Origin: Pseudanabaena mucicola FACHB-723
GTDB lineage: Bacteria > Cyanobacteriota > Cyanobacteriia > Pseudanabaenales > Pseudanabaenaceae
Assembly: GCF_014696385.1 (NCBI RefSeq)
Contig: NZ_JACJQB010000013.1
Coordinates: 1 to 64,000 of the forward strand
Direction of reading: 5' to 3'
DNA: 64,000 nt
Of the stretch, positions 8,312 through 17,660 are shown one piece after another. Position 1 is the stretch's first letter; every line of letters starts with the position of its first letter. A program made the position numbers and the translations under genes. The notes under the pieces are model-generated. The model made no database searches and was not told the origin of the DNA. It saw only the letters and a program-made list of their open reading frames with translations.

Positions 8312-9061
8312 CTATTTCAAGGCAAATGTATTGCTAACCAAAGTCAAAGAATTCCAAAAAGTCCGAATTTGCTTACTGACAGACTGCCATTGTGAATAAT
8401 GCAAGAAGTGCTTGCCATGCTCACTGAGCCACAGGCGATCGTTTTCTTTAAGATGCAATCTCCATTTTTGATAAGCATGTTCGCCGCCAGCAATTACATA
8501 GTCATCCAAAGCCCCACAAACTAACAGCGGCACTGCGATCGGGGTAGGGGCTGTATAGGTTTGAGCATAAAGTGAATGGGGGATTAAAGAATTATCGAGA
8601 TCCTGTTTTAATAGTTCGGCTAACCATTGCAGCATGTCTTTATCTCGATAACCAAACAAATAAAACGCGGTTCGCATCAGCATGGTGTCACGATTACAAG
8701 ACATGAGTTGCCGTTGCTCGTAGTAATGGCTATGCCAACTAGTTGATAAATTCACACCCACTGACACCAGCGTTAGCGATCGCACCCGTTCAGGATATTG
8801 GCGAGCATATAACCAACCTAGTAAACCAGCAATACCATGTCCGACTAGATGTACAGGTGCATCACAGGTATCTAAATAGTTGTGTAGTGAATCAATCGCC
8901 ATATTTAGATCAATTGCTTCATCTGGTTCTTGGCAATATTCCCACTGGGCAACCGCATATTGACGCGATAGCGATCGCAATAGGGGTAAATCAAACCGAC
9001 GTAGGGGTTGACTAGTACAAATACCGACAACTTGAGGTGAGGTGGACTGTCTAAAGGACAT
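8312..9061 (-). CDS. Alpha/beta-hydrolase-fold protein lacking the nucleophilic serine
   Basis: This 249-residue protein has the alpha/beta-hydrolase layout: an oxyanion/cap region, a nucleophile-elbow motif, a strand with the acid residue (VCGALDDYV near residue 182) and a late histidine (SEHGKHFLHY near 215). The elbow reads VHLVGHGIAGLLG where most family members have GHSxGG. The expected serine codon is GGT (Gly) and I see no alternative Ser or Cys nearby. The Asp and His of the triad are kept. It may be a non-hydrolytic relative, for example a binding or scaffold protein, or use unusual chemistry. Substrate unknown. Confidence 0.75.
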   Translation of the reverse strand: MSFRQSTSPQVVGICTSQPLRRFDLPLLRSLSRQYAVAQWEYCQEPDEAIDLNMAIDSLHNYLDTCDAPVHLVGHGIAGLLGWLYARQYPERVRSLTLVSVGVNLSTSWHSHYYEQRQLMSCNRDTMLMRTAFYLFGYRDKDMLQWLAELLKQDLDNSLIPHSLYAQTYTAPTPIAVPLLVCGALDDYVIAGGEHAYQKWRLHLKENDRLWLSEHGKHFLHYSQWQSVSKQIRTFWNSLTLVSNTFALK

Positions 9062-9437
9062 ACTTTTATTGATAAATATTACTAATAAATTTTAAAAGTT
9101 CTAAAAAATGTAACGAGAAACAAATATAAAAAGAATTGAGTGACAAATATCTTCTTGTCCTAATTTTCAGCAATCCTGTCACAAAGAATTTGCCACTCAA
9201 CCCTGCCAACGCATTTGAACTACGAATAATGAAACGGTGCTGAGTCAAACCGCATCAGAACCCTGTTCTTAAATTACATTAACTTTATTGATTCTAATTG
9301 TCAATAGATGGCTTGTATATAGATTGTGTGCTAGAAAAATTATATTGAGAATTCTGATTATTTTTATAAAGCTTTTTGGCAAAATTGCCATATACTAGAT
9401 AGGCTGTCAAGTTTTCAACAGTAACAAGGAAGGAGCT
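9062..9437. other. rpsD upstream region
   Basis: This 376-nt AT-rich stretch lies between divergent genes. A 60-codon minus-strand frame (9066-9248) lacks any recognisable feature and I do not call it a gene. A TATACT at 9391-9396 is a candidate -10 element for rpsD. The strong AAGGAAGGAG just before 9438 is its ribosome-binding site. Confidence 0.55.
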
Positions 9438-10046
9438 ATGTCCCGTTATAGAGGTCCGCGCCTCAGAATCGTCAGAAGACTCGGAGAGCTTCCCGGTCTA
9501 AGTCGCAAACAACCTAAGCACGCTTATCCACCTGGACAACATGGTCAAGATCGTAAAAAGCGTTCTGAATATGCTGTTCGTCTAGAAGAAAAGCAAAAAC
9601 TACGTTTTAACTATGGTCTTACCGAAACTCAAATGCTCCGCTATGTGCGCCGAGCCAGAAGAGTTAAGGGTTCTACAGGATTAGTATTGCTGCAATTGCT
9701 AGAAATGCGCCTAGACAATACAGTTTTCCGTATGGGATTTGCCCCAACCATCCCTGCTGCACGTCAACTGGTAAACCACGGGCATATCACCATCAATGGC
9801 AAGAGCGTAACTATTCCTAGTTATGGTGTTCGTCCTGGTGAAGTAATCAGCGTTAAAGATAACGAAAAATCTCGCAAGATTGTCGAACGTAACCTCGAAT
9901 TCCCTGGCTTGTCCAACATTCCTAGCCATTTAGAATTTGATAAAGCAAAGATGACTGGCAAGGTCAATGGCGTTGTTGAACGCGAATGGGTGGCATTGCA
10001 AGTGAACGAACTGCTGGTTATTGAGTACTACTCACGCCAAGCTTAA
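9438..10046 (+). CDS. rpsD: 30S ribosomal protein S4
   Basis: S4 (202 aa) is a primary 16S rRNA-binding protein that nucleates assembly of the small-subunit body. The N-terminus [16 protein letters not shown] and the segment [11 protein letters not shown] are typical of cyanobacterial and plastid S4. The S4 RNA-binding domain lies at about residues 91-155 ([20 protein letters not shown]). Length is normal. A strong ribosome-binding site precedes the ATG. It is monocistronic here, as is common for cyanobacterial rpsD. S4 represses its own operon in some bacteria, but I cannot see a matching leader pseudoknot here. Confidence 0.97.
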   Translation: MSRYRGPRLRIVRRLGELPGLSRKQPKHAYPPGQHGQDRKKRSEYAVRLEEKQKLRFNYGLTETQMLRYVRRARRVKGSTGLVLLQLLEMRLDNTVFRMGFAPTIPAARQLVNHGHITINGKSVTIPSYGVRPGEVISVKDNEKSRKIVERNLEFPGLSNIPSHLEFDKAKMTGKVNGVVEREWVALQVNELLVIEYYSRQA

Positions 10047-10181
10047 GGTTGAAGCACTCAGCTACGGGCTTTGTTGATCTTAGGATTGCGATCTTAGACA
10101 TGCCGCTTGTAGCTGAACGCCTTTTAACTGGGTAAACTGCCAATTGAGTAAACTCTATTAGGTTCAACTTCACTGCGAATT

Positions 10182-10769
10182 ATGCAGTTAAATATTTCTG
10201 CTCCAGAAACCCTCGACTTGCACGTTCCTAAGGACTTTGTTAGGGGTTGTCCCCGCAGTGTTCGCATGGATATTGATCATCTGCTTCTAGCGATCGAGGC
10301 GCTGGATTTAGAAGCAGTTGAGGTAATGTTAGCCCTGATCGAACAATTGGGCTTAGAAAAAACGATTCCTAGTCGTGTTGCTTTTTGGCGACTACGAAAT
10401 ACGAATCCTTTACGTCGCAACTACCAAAGGGCAAGCCTTAGTTGGGATGAGTTAAAAGCTTTAGTTAAGTTAGTCTGTACAATTACCAAGCAGCTAGATA
10501 CAGGCTTGCGTTTACTGATTAGTACACATCAGCAAATGCTTGAAGGCAAGATCGAAGCTTTAGGTTTACAGCAAAACCAAGTTTTTTTAGAAAATTATAT
10601 TAGTCGCTTTACGTCCTTATATATAAGTCGGATGCGATCGCCTTCTCCACTAAATAATCAAGAAATTCGCGAGTTAGCGCTGCAATTGCTAACTAGAATG
10701 CTTTTATGTAGTGGAGTTGCAGGCGAATATCGTCTGTGGAATAGTCTGTTTGATGGAGCAGTCGCCTAA
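10182..10769 (+). CDS. DUF3038 family protein
   Basis: This 195-residue, mainly helical, soluble protein matches the cyanobacterial DUF3038 family in my recognition of its pattern (RMDIDHLLLAIEALDLEAVE early, RVAFWRLRNTNPLRR in the middle). No catalytic motif, signal peptide or membrane helix is visible. Its stop codon overlaps the start of the next gene (TAATG), so the two are translationally coupled. The second gene is a DUF4335 protein. The pair likely acts together, but the function is not known to me. Confidence 0.75.
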   Translation: MQLNISAPETLDLHVPKDFVRGCPRSVRMDIDHLLLAIEALDLEAVEVMLALIEQLGLEKTIPSRVAFWRLRNTNPLRRNYQRASLSWDELKALVKLVCTITKQLDTGLRLLISTHQQMLEGKIEALGLQQNQVFLENYISRFTSLYISRMRSPSPLNNQEIRELALQLLTRMLLCSGVAGEYRLWNSLFDGAVA

Positions 10770-11536
10770 TGATTCAACGCAGCTATAGTTTGCCAAGTTG
10801 TACTTTATTGGTTGAGGGAATCAGTACAGGCGGCGATGTGATGTCAATCTTGACAAGTTTTAACTGTCGCTTTAACCACCATCCTGAGCCAATTGTGGGT
10901 GGACTGGATCTACTAAATACGTTAGTTAAAGTGGTGGGTGCTTACGCTCAAGCTCTAAAAAGCAATACTGCCCTTTCTATTCCTGAACAACAAGTACGAC
11001 TAGAGCCGCAGAACCAGCATTCGCATTTGCTTTCAGTATCATTGAATGAAGCAGAAGCCCATAACCCTAAGCAATTACAAATTAAATTAAATACGATTCA
11101 GCTTTTTGATCTGATGGAAAGTTTAGATCGCCTTTGTGGTGATCCTACGACCTTACCCGATTTGAAACTGGTAACTCAAATTTCTGATTTCCGATCGCAA
11201 TCACCATTAAGCAGGCAAACCGTACCTGCGATCGCAGGGGTAATCAGTTTTGCAATCGCAGCGACGGCTTTATACTTTATCCCAACGCCCAAACCACAGC
11301 CAAAACCTGCTCAAACTGTACCTGTGCAGACCAGTCCCTTACCCAATATTTCTACACCGCCCAGCCCATTGTTAGAATCTACTCCTAGCCCCACTCCTGA
11401 TGCGGGACAACCCACTGAAGCTATTGATGCTTTGGAAAGTCCATCTCCCACACCAACCCCAGAAACAATCGATGGATTGGAAACGCCTGCACCTACACCG
11501 ACTCCTGTAAGTCCAGAAAACTCTGAAAGACCGTAA
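10769..11536 (+). CDS. DUF4335 family protein with membrane anchor and Pro-rich tail
   Basis: This 255-residue protein begins with a DUF4335-type domain (RSYSLPSCTLLVEGIS, residues about 1-140). One hydrophobic segment at about 155-172 (AIAGVISFAIAATALYF) follows. A low-complexity tail rich in Pro, Thr and Ser contains repeated PSPTPTP/APTPTPV units. The architecture suggests a cytoplasmic domain, one membrane pass and an extracytoplasmic flexible tail. Its start overlaps the DUF3038 stop. Function unknown. The tail resembles wall-spanning linkers and may place the protein near the peptidoglycan; that is inference. Confidence 0.72.
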   Translation: MIQRSYSLPSCTLLVEGISTGGDVMSILTSFNCRFNHHPEPIVGGLDLLNTLVKVVGAYAQALKSNTALSIPEQQVRLEPQNQHSHLLSVSLNEAEAHNPKQLQIKLNTIQLFDLMESLDRLCGDPTTLPDLKLVTQISDFRSQSPLSRQTVPAIAGVISFAIAATALYFIPTPKPQPKPAQTVPVQTSPLPNISTPPSPLLESTPSPTPDAGQPTEAIDALESPSPTPTPETIDGLETPAPTPTPVSPENSERP

Positions 11537-11603
11537 GTACGTAAACATGTTTGTGATCTAGTGATCTACAGTTAACAGCCGCTCAACCGCCGAAAAATAA
11601 ACT

Positions 11604-12992
11604 ATGACCAGAACTGAACGTGACTCCATGGGGGAAATGTCCCTACCTGATAATGTTTACTACGGCATCCAAACCGTAAGGGCAATTGATAATTTTAAAA
11701 TTAGTGGACTCAAGCCCCTACCAACTTTTGTTGATGCTTGTTTACTGATTAAAAAGGCAACAGCATTGGTTAATGCTGAGCTAGGCTGTATCCCTGTCAG
11801 TATGGGCATGGCGATCGCGGCGGCAGCTGACGAAATATTAGATGGTCAGTTGCGTGATCAGTTTGTGGTTGATGTGTATCAGGCAGGTGCAGGTACATCA
11901 CATCACATGAATATTAATGAGGTACTCGCCAATCGTGCTTTAGAAATATTAGGAGATGTCAAGGGTAATTATGCCAATGTCAACCCCAACGATCATGTTA
12001 ATTACGGTCAATCGACTAACGATGTAATTCCAACCGCGATTAGGATTGGGGCATTATTGGCACTCGATCATGTGCTATTTCCTGCATTAGCCAATCTCAA
12101 TGAGCAGTTACGCATCAAAGCAATTGCATTTTCGGGCATTGTCAAATCGGGGCGCACTCATTTACAAGATGCTGTTCCTGTCCGTCTGGGTGATGAGTTC
12201 CAAGCATACGCCCAGATTATTAGCGACCATGTAAATCGGATTCATTTAGCTGCCAATGACCTCAAAACTTTGGGATTAGGTGGTAGTGCTTCAGGTACAG
12301 GGCTAAATACTCATCCCCAATATTGCGATCGCGTTGCCGAAAAGCTCAACGAAATTACAGGCTTTGAATTGAAATCTGCCAGTAATTTAATGGCAGCCAT
12401 GCAAAGCATGGCTCCCTTTGTGAATGTTTCAGGAGCAATCCGTAACCTCGCCCAAGATACTTGCAAGATTGCCAATGACTTACGCTTGATGGATTCAGGC
12501 CCGAAAACAGGTTTGCGCGAAATTCAGCTACCACCCGTCCAACCAGGATCATCAATCATGCCTGGCAAATATAACCCTGTGATTGCTGAGATGATCAACA
12601 TGGTTTGCTATCAGGTGATTGGCTATGACACCGCAATTACCTTTGCCGCACAAGCAGGTCAATTAGAGCTAAACGTGATGATGCCACTGATTGCCTATGA
12701 TTTGATTCATAGCATTGAGATTTTGGGAAATGCGATCGATACCCTAGCCAGTAAATGTATCCGTGGGATCACTGCCGTTGAAGAGCGTTGCCTTGCCTAT
12801 GCCGAAGGTAGCCTCTCTTTGGTGACCGCACTCAATACTCATATTGGCTACTTGAATGCTGCCGACGTGGCTAAAGAATCCCTAGCCACGGGCAAATCTT
12901 TACGCCAAGTTGTCTTAGATAAAGGCTTGATGGATGAGGATAAATTAGCGGAAGTTCTCAATCTCGAAAAAATGAGTCGCCCTAACGAATAA
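11604..12992 (+). CDS. aspA: Aspartate ammonia-lyase
   Basis: This 462-residue enzyme belongs to the aspartase/fumarase superfamily and most likely converts L-aspartate to fumarate and ammonia. The signature loop GSSIMPGKYNP, which carries the catalytic Ser, is near residue 315. Aspartase-type features are YYGIQTVRAIDNFKISG near the N-terminus and YQAGAGTSHHMNINEV at about 92-107, where fumarase C normally has QTGSGTQ. Substrate choice within the family rests on few residues, so fumarase C remains the alternative. It follows the DUF4335 gene by 67 nt on the same strand. The product would feed the TCA-linked pool and nitrogen metabolism. Confidence 0.82.
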   Translation: MTRTERDSMGEMSLPDNVYYGIQTVRAIDNFKISGLKPLPTFVDACLLIKKATALVNAELGCIPVSMGMAIAAAADEILDGQLRDQFVVDVYQAGAGTSHHMNINEVLANRALEILGDVKGNYANVNPNDHVNYGQSTNDVIPTAIRIGALLALDHVLFPALANLNEQLRIKAIAFSGIVKSGRTHLQDAVPVRLGDEFQAYAQIISDHVNRIHLAANDLKTLGLGGSASGTGLNTHPQYCDRVAEKLNEITGFELKSASNLMAAMQSMAPFVNVSGAIRNLAQDTCKIANDLRLMDSGPKTGLREIQLPPVQPGSSIMPGKYNPVIAEMINMVCYQVIGYDTAITFAAQAGQLELNVMMPLIAYDLIHSIEILGNAIDTLASKCIRGITAVEERCLAYAEGSLSLVTALNTHIGYLNAADVAKESLATGKSLRQVVLDKGLMDEDKLAEVLNLEKMSRPNE

Positions 12993-13093
12993 AAAATAAT
13001 AGTGATCAAGGGGTAATGAATCGCCGCCCATCATTACCTCGCAAATCCTGTCAAATTAATTTCTAATAATTTCTAATCACGATAGAGGAGTGT

Positions 13094-14458
13094 ATGTTAG
13101 CAGTAGCAGTATTGGCAGCAGGTAAAGGAACGCGAATGAAGTCCGCCTTACCAAAGGTATTACAACCTCTTGGTGGTAAATCCTTAGTTGAGCGAGTTCT
13201 CAATGCGACAGATGCACTCAATGCGGATCGTCGGATTGCCATTATTGGTTACTGTGCAGATCAAGTATGTACTGCCCTAGCCGACTATCCCCAACTCGAA
13301 TTTGCCGAACAAACAGAACAACTGGGAACTGGTCACGCGATTCAGCAATTGTTAGAACCATTAGCAGGATTTACAGGTGAGTTAGTGGTACTCACAGGTG
13401 ATTCACCTCTGATGCGTACCGAAACAATCCAAGCGTTAATTGATAGCCATCGCCAACACAAAGCTTCAGCAACCGTACTAACAGCAATTTTACCTAATCC
13501 CACGGGCTATGGTCGTGTATTTTGCGATCGCGACATGAAAATTGAACGTATCATCGAGCATCGTGATTGCAGCGCTGAACAACTACTCAACCAACGAGTT
13601 AGCACGGGCGTATATTGTTTTGATTGGCAACAGCTAGCTCAAGCCTTGCCTAAACTAACTACCAACAACGCACAGCAGGAATACTATCTAACTGAAGTTT
13701 TTGATTATCTCAGTTCTGTTTATGCCAGCGATCTTGACGATCCTGATGAAAGTTTAGGCATTAATGATCGAATCCAGCTTGCCCATGCCTATGAGGTGTT
13801 GCAAAAAAGAGCTAGAGAAAAATGGATGCGTGCAGGTGTAACAATGTTGCTCCCTGAGACAATTACTATCGAGGACGAAGTAGAGCTTGCACCTAATGTA
13901 ATTATCGAACCCCATTCCCATTTACGCGGTAAAACAAAGGTTGGCTCAGGTTCAGTAATTGGTCCCTCTAGCCTATTATCCAACAGCAATATTGGTGAGA
14001 ATTGTGTAGTTCAGTTTTCTGTAATTGAAGATAGTCAAGTTGCCGATCAATGTCGGATTGGTCCCTTTGCCCGCATTCGTGGCGAGTCAGTAGTCGGCAC
14101 AAACTGTCGAATCGGTAATTTTGTAGAACTAAAAAATGCCAAGGTCGGTGAACGCACTAATGCTGCCCATCTTAGTTATCTAGGCGATGCCACCCTTGGG
14201 CAACAGGTCAATATTGGTGCTGGAACAATTACCGCTAATTATGATGGCTTTAAAAAGCATCAAACTGTGATTGGCGATCGTAGCAAGACTGGCTCCAATT
14301 CTGTGCTGGTTGCACCTGTACAAATTGGTGAAAATGTAAACATTGCTGCTGGTTCAACGATTGTCGAAAATATTGACTCTAATGCATTGGCAATTGCTAG
14401 AGCAAAACAGATCGTCAAGTTTGATTATTACGATGCAGAAGGCAAGAAGAAGATTTAA
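13094..14458 (+). CDS. glmU: Bifunctional GlmU (GlcN-1-P acetyltransferase / GlcNAc-1-P uridyltransferase)
   Basis: GlmU (454 aa) makes UDP-N-acetylglucosamine for peptidoglycan and lipopolysaccharide. The N-terminal nucleotidyltransferase domain starts with VLAAGKGTRMKS (residues about 6-17) and contains GTGHAIQQ and LTGDSPL. A left-handed beta-helix of hexapeptide repeats begins near residue 255 and carries the acetyltransferase site, with GTITANYDG and the late GSNSVLVAP. GAGG-type spacing (GAGGAGTGT) just before the ATG sets the start. Length is normal. It converges with the ABC permease gene over a shared terminator. Confidence 0.96.
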   Translation: MLAVAVLAAGKGTRMKSALPKVLQPLGGKSLVERVLNATDALNADRRIAIIGYCADQVCTALADYPQLEFAEQTEQLGTGHAIQQLLEPLAGFTGELVVLTGDSPLMRTETIQALIDSHRQHKASATVLTAILPNPTGYGRVFCDRDMKIERIIEHRDCSAEQLLNQRVSTGVYCFDWQQLAQALPKLTTNNAQQEYYLTEVFDYLSSVYASDLDDPDESLGINDRIQLAHAYEVLQKRAREKWMRAGVTMLLPETITIEDEVELAPNVIIEPHSHLRGKTKVGSGSVIGPSSLLSNSNIGENCVVQFSVIEDSQVADQCRIGPFARIRGESVVGTNCRIGNFVELKNAKVGERTNAAHLSYLGDATLGQQVNIGAGTITANYDGFKKHQTVIGDRSKTGSNSVLVAPVQIGENVNIAAGSTIVENIDSNALAIARAKQIVKFDYYDAEGKKKI

Positions 14459-14480
14459 ATCTGTACTATAAAAATCATGT

Positions 14481-14515
14481 TTTTTGCAAGCCAGCCTTTG
14501 GCTGGCTTGCAAAAA
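14481..14515. terminator. Bidirectional terminator between glmU and the ABC permease
   Basis: A perfect 16-bp stem (14481-14496 with 14500-14515, TTT loop) has T-rich and A-rich outer ends, so it can terminate transcription from both converging genes. Confidence 0.85.
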
Positions 14516-14516
14516 T

Positions 14517-16253
14517 TCATACAACCAACTGATATTTGACCTGAGCCACTTTATAAAGTGGTCGCCACACCAAGCGATTGGTCATCACAACTAACAAAGA
14601 CATTACAATTGTCGAAGCTAAAAGCAGGGAAAAATCGCCGACATCTGACGCTTGTGTAATTGTCGAGCCTAGCCCCGTTGCCGTCAGCACCCTGCCCTGA
14701 AATTTGACGTATTCACCTGCAATGCTGGCATTCCATGCGCCACCAACTGCTGTGATGATCCCCGTCACTAAATAAGGGAAAATGCCTGGCAAAATCAAAG
14801 TTTGCCAACGTTGCCAAGGTGACAGTTTATATACTCTTGCCGCTTCAAATAGCTCTGAGGGGATCGCTTGTGCGCCTGCAATTACATTAAATAGGATGTA
14901 CCACATACTACCCAAGGTCATCAGGATCACAGCACCAATATCTAACCCGCCTGCGATATTTCCTAAATATAGTAGTAAAACTGGAAATAGAGCTGTAGCT
15001 GGTACGGATGCAGCTATTTGAACGATTGGCTGTAAAAATTGCGCTAATTTTGGATTTCTGCCAATCGATACACCAATGGGAACAGTGATAATCAGTGAAA
15101 TGACAAGCACAATAAACACTCGAATCGCTGTAAATAAAGCGCCGATGCCTACTTGTTGCCATGCACTCAAAGGCATCCTGCTCAATAATGCGATCGCATT
15201 CCATGTACTGCTTAAAACAACAAAACCTAATGCCCCCACTAATAGCCAGTTAAACCAGTTCAGCCATTGTGAGGTTTTACGCTGAATATTTGAAGAAGCT
15301 GTATTTTTTACACTAAAGCTATGATTAACAGCCTCAGAAATTGGCATAAATATGCGATCGCTAATAATTCGCATCGTCGGCGAACGGCGCAAAAAATCCA
15401 GCAATCTTGATTCTGGGACTTGAGCCGCTTCAACGGTTTCATTCTTAAACTTCTCTGCCCAAGCAATTAGTGGTCGCCAGACCAAATAATCAATCACCGT
15501 AATAATGCCAATCAAAACCGCAAGACCTGTAAAAATGGCTAAGTTATCTCCCGCATCTGCGGCTGCCCTCAGAAATGAGCCAAGACCAGGCAAGGTAAAG
15601 TCTCGACTGGAGAGGGTGAAAGATTCTGTTTCCATCAAGAAAAACCATCCCCCCGCAACAGACATCACACTATTCCAGACTAATCCCACCACACCTGAAG
15701 GTAACTCTAATGTCCAAAACCTTTGCCAAGCTCCAAGTCGATAAACTTGGCTAGCTTCGATCAACTCTTGAGGAATGCTGGTCAGGGATTGATAAAAGCT
15801 AAAGGTCATATTCCAAGTCATGCCCGTAAAAATTAGTAAGATCGAGGCAAGCTCAATTCCTAATCGCTGTCCGGGAAACAAACCAACTAAAGCAAGTACC
15901 ACTGCTGGTAAAAATGAAAGTACAGGAATCGATTGCAATATATCTAGTAGCGGAATTAGCACCTTTGACCAGAGTGGTGAGCGATAGGCAACATATGCAT
16001 ACCCAAGACTGAAAACTAGCGAAATCCCATAGGCGGCAAGCATTCTCACCAAAGTTTGCAAGGCATAAACAGGCAAAGCACCTAACGATAAATTAATGAC
16101 ATAGCCACTATCGTAGCTACCTGTAAAATTACTGGCAGTCTGAACAACGATAAATATAAAAGCAATAATCGCTAACGGTAGTAAAACATCACCAATAGTC
16201 CAACGTGATCTAAATTCTGATCTGGGGTTAATAGTGGGCTGGTACATGGGCAA
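14517..16253 (-). CDS. ABC transporter permease, two fused permease domains (NitT/TauT type)
   Basis: This 578-residue protein consists of two binding-protein-dependent permease units, each with about six membrane helices. They run roughly over residues 15-270 and 325-570, joined by a soluble linker. Each half has the EAA-type loop that docks the ATPase: QELIEASQVYRLGAWQRF near 172 and SELFEAARVYKLSPWQRW near 458. The duplicated layout lets one chain form the whole channel. It follows its ATPase gene by 60 nt. No substrate-binding protein is encoded next to it, so the transported compound (nitrate, sulfonate, bicarbonate or other anion in related systems) cannot be assigned. Confidence 0.85.
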   Translation of the reverse strand: MPMYQPTINPRSEFRSRWTIGDVLLPLAIIAFIFIVVQTASNFTGSYDSGYVINLSLGALPVYALQTLVRMLAAYGISLVFSLGYAYVAYRSPLWSKVLIPLLDILQSIPVLSFLPAVVLALVGLFPGQRLGIELASILLIFTGMTWNMTFSFYQSLTSIPQELIEASQVYRLGAWQRFWTLELPSGVVGLVWNSVMSVAGGWFFLMETESFTLSSRDFTLPGLGSFLRAAADAGDNLAIFTGLAVLIGIITVIDYLVWRPLIAWAEKFKNETVEAAQVPESRLLDFLRRSPTMRIISDRIFMPISEAVNHSFSVKNTASSNIQRKTSQWLNWFNWLLVGALGFVVLSSTWNAIALLSRMPLSAWQQVGIGALFTAIRVFIVLVISLIITVPIGVSIGRNPKLAQFLQPIVQIAASVPATALFPVLLLYLGNIAGGLDIGAVILMTLGSMWYILFNVIAGAQAIPSELFEAARVYKLSPWQRWQTLILPGIFPYLVTGIITAVGGAWNASIAGEYVKFQGRVLTATGLGSTITQASDVGDFSLLLASTIVMSLLVVMTNRLVWRPLYKVAQVKYQLVV

Positions 16254-16313
16254 TTCAGAATAAAAAGTTAATAGAAAATGCTTGAGATGATTTACAGATA
16301 AGTTGTTTGATTT

Positions 16314-17660
16314 CTACACAATTTCTTCGGTTGTGGGTACATTCTCTTCAATAAAAATTTCTCCAGAAGGTTCGTCATAACTAAATAATTCTGCATAACG
16401 TCCCCAGTCCATAGCAGTCCTGAGTTGGCGTTGGGCTTCTTTAGTGGTGAAATAATTTTCTAAAATATCTAAGACCAGTTCTTCAGAGATTCGATGGTTG
16501 CGTTTTGCCTGCAAAAGCTGCCAAATTTGTTGGACTAAACGAATATTTTGCTGTAACAGATCACGAATAATTTCTTTTCGTTCATCAATATTGCTATTGA
16601 TAAACTGCTCCCCCATTTTTGATAGCTGGATATCACCCTCGTTAATTGATACTAGTTCCATTAGTTTACTGGCATCAACAATGGGCAAAATATCATCAAC
16701 TTCTAGCAATAATTCTTGGGCAATCCGATATAAATCCTTGTCCTGACGACCTTCTAGGAGTTCGAGTAAACCAGCTACTGAGCCGATCCGCACATGGGGC
16801 AGAGATTGATATTTGGGTTGAGATTTGCTTTCGGTAACAGGTGTAGTGGTAGGGCTAGTCTGAATTGATAGATCTGGCAAATCGGGGTTTGTGAGAATTT
16901 TGTAAACTTGATCAACTAGGGCTTGGAATTCAGGACTTTTGCGATCGCGATAATGTGGCAAGGTGATCGACAAATCTGCTCGAATCCGTCCAGGATTGCG
17001 ACCCAATACAATTACTCGATCCGCAAGAGTTACGGCTTCTTCGATCCCGTGGGTAACAATCAAAATCGATTTGGTGGGGATCTTTTTCTCTAACCAAAGA
17101 TCAAGCAGTTCAAAGCGTAAATTCTCTGCGGTTAATACATCCAAAGCCGAAAATGGTTCATCCATACATAGCAGTTCTGGCTCCACCGCCAAAGCTCTCG
17201 CAAAACCTACTCTTTGTCGCATTCCCCCCGATAGTTCTTTAGGATAAGCATTTTCAAAGCCATCTAAACCAATTACGTCAATCATGCGCAGTGCTTTTTG
17301 GATGCGGGTGTCCTTGGCTTCCCCCTTAGCCTTCAATCCAAGCTCTACATTTTCTAAAACTGTTAGCCAAGGATAGAGCGCAAAGTTTTGAAAAACGATT
17401 GCCACTCCAGGATTTAAGCCTATTAGTTGGCGGTTGTAGTACAAAACCTTGCCACTAGAAGGTGGAATTAATCCTGCAATCATTCTCATCAAAGTTGATT
17501 TGCCAGATCCCGAAGGTCCCAACAAAGCAATAATTTCACCTACTTGCAACTGACAATTAATGTTTTCAATGATTGAAATGGTTTGCCCATTTGGTTGTAA
17601 GTAAGATTTGCCAATTCCTTCTAAGGAAATAAAGCTTTTTTTTGCAACGTTTTGAACCAT
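16314..17660 (-). CDS. ABC transporter ATPase with C-terminal AAA-associated domain (NitT/TauT type)
   Basis: The protein (about 448 aa from the preferred start) powers the adjacent fused permease. The ABC domain has Walker A GPSGSGKST, the signature LSGGMRQR, Walker B LLCMDEP and a switch histidine in IVTHGIEEA. After about residue 270 a helical C-terminal domain follows (from HVRIGSVAGLLELLEG to the end), of the AAA-associated type found in some nitrate/sulfonate-like ATPases. An ATG at 17714 would add 18 residues, but 17660 has AGGT about 8 nt upstream and the homology begins after it. The C-terminal domain may be regulatory. Confidence 0.85.
   Translation of the reverse strand: MVQNVAKKSFISLEGIGKSYLQPNGQTISIIENINCQLQVGEIIALLGPSGSGKSTLMRMIAGLIPPSSGKVLYYNRQLIGLNPGVAIVFQNFALYPWLTVLENVELGLKAKGEAKDTRIQKALRMIDVIGLDGFENAYPKELSGGMRQRVGFARALAVEPELLCMDEPFSALDVLTAENLRFELLDLWLEKKIPTKSILIVTHGIEEAVTLADRVIVLGRNPGRIRADLSITLPHYRDRKSPEFQALVDQVYKILTNPDLPDLSIQTSPTTTPVTESKSQPKYQSLPHVRIGSVAGLLELLEGRQDKDLYRIAQELLLEVDDILPIVDASKLMELVSINEGDIQLSKMGEQFINSNIDERKEIIRDLLQQNIRLVQQIWQLLQAKRNHRISEELVLDILENYFTTKEAQRQLRTAMDWGRYAELFSYDEPSGEIFIEENVPTTEEIV

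Noticed and set aside
9066-9248. 60-codon minus-strand frame between the hydrolase gene and rpsD
   Set aside because: No ribosome-binding site, no recognisable domain and AT-rich composition like the surrounding intergenic DNA.
11604-12992. Fumarase C as the identity of this gene
   Set aside because: Possible, but the QAGAGTS segment and YYGIQTVRAIDNF N-terminus fit aspartase better; kept as the alternative in the entry.
13012-13038. Hairpin between aspA and glmU (GGTAATGA/TCATTACC) as a terminator
   Set aside because: Only 8 bp with an 11-nt loop and no T run after it; too weak to call.
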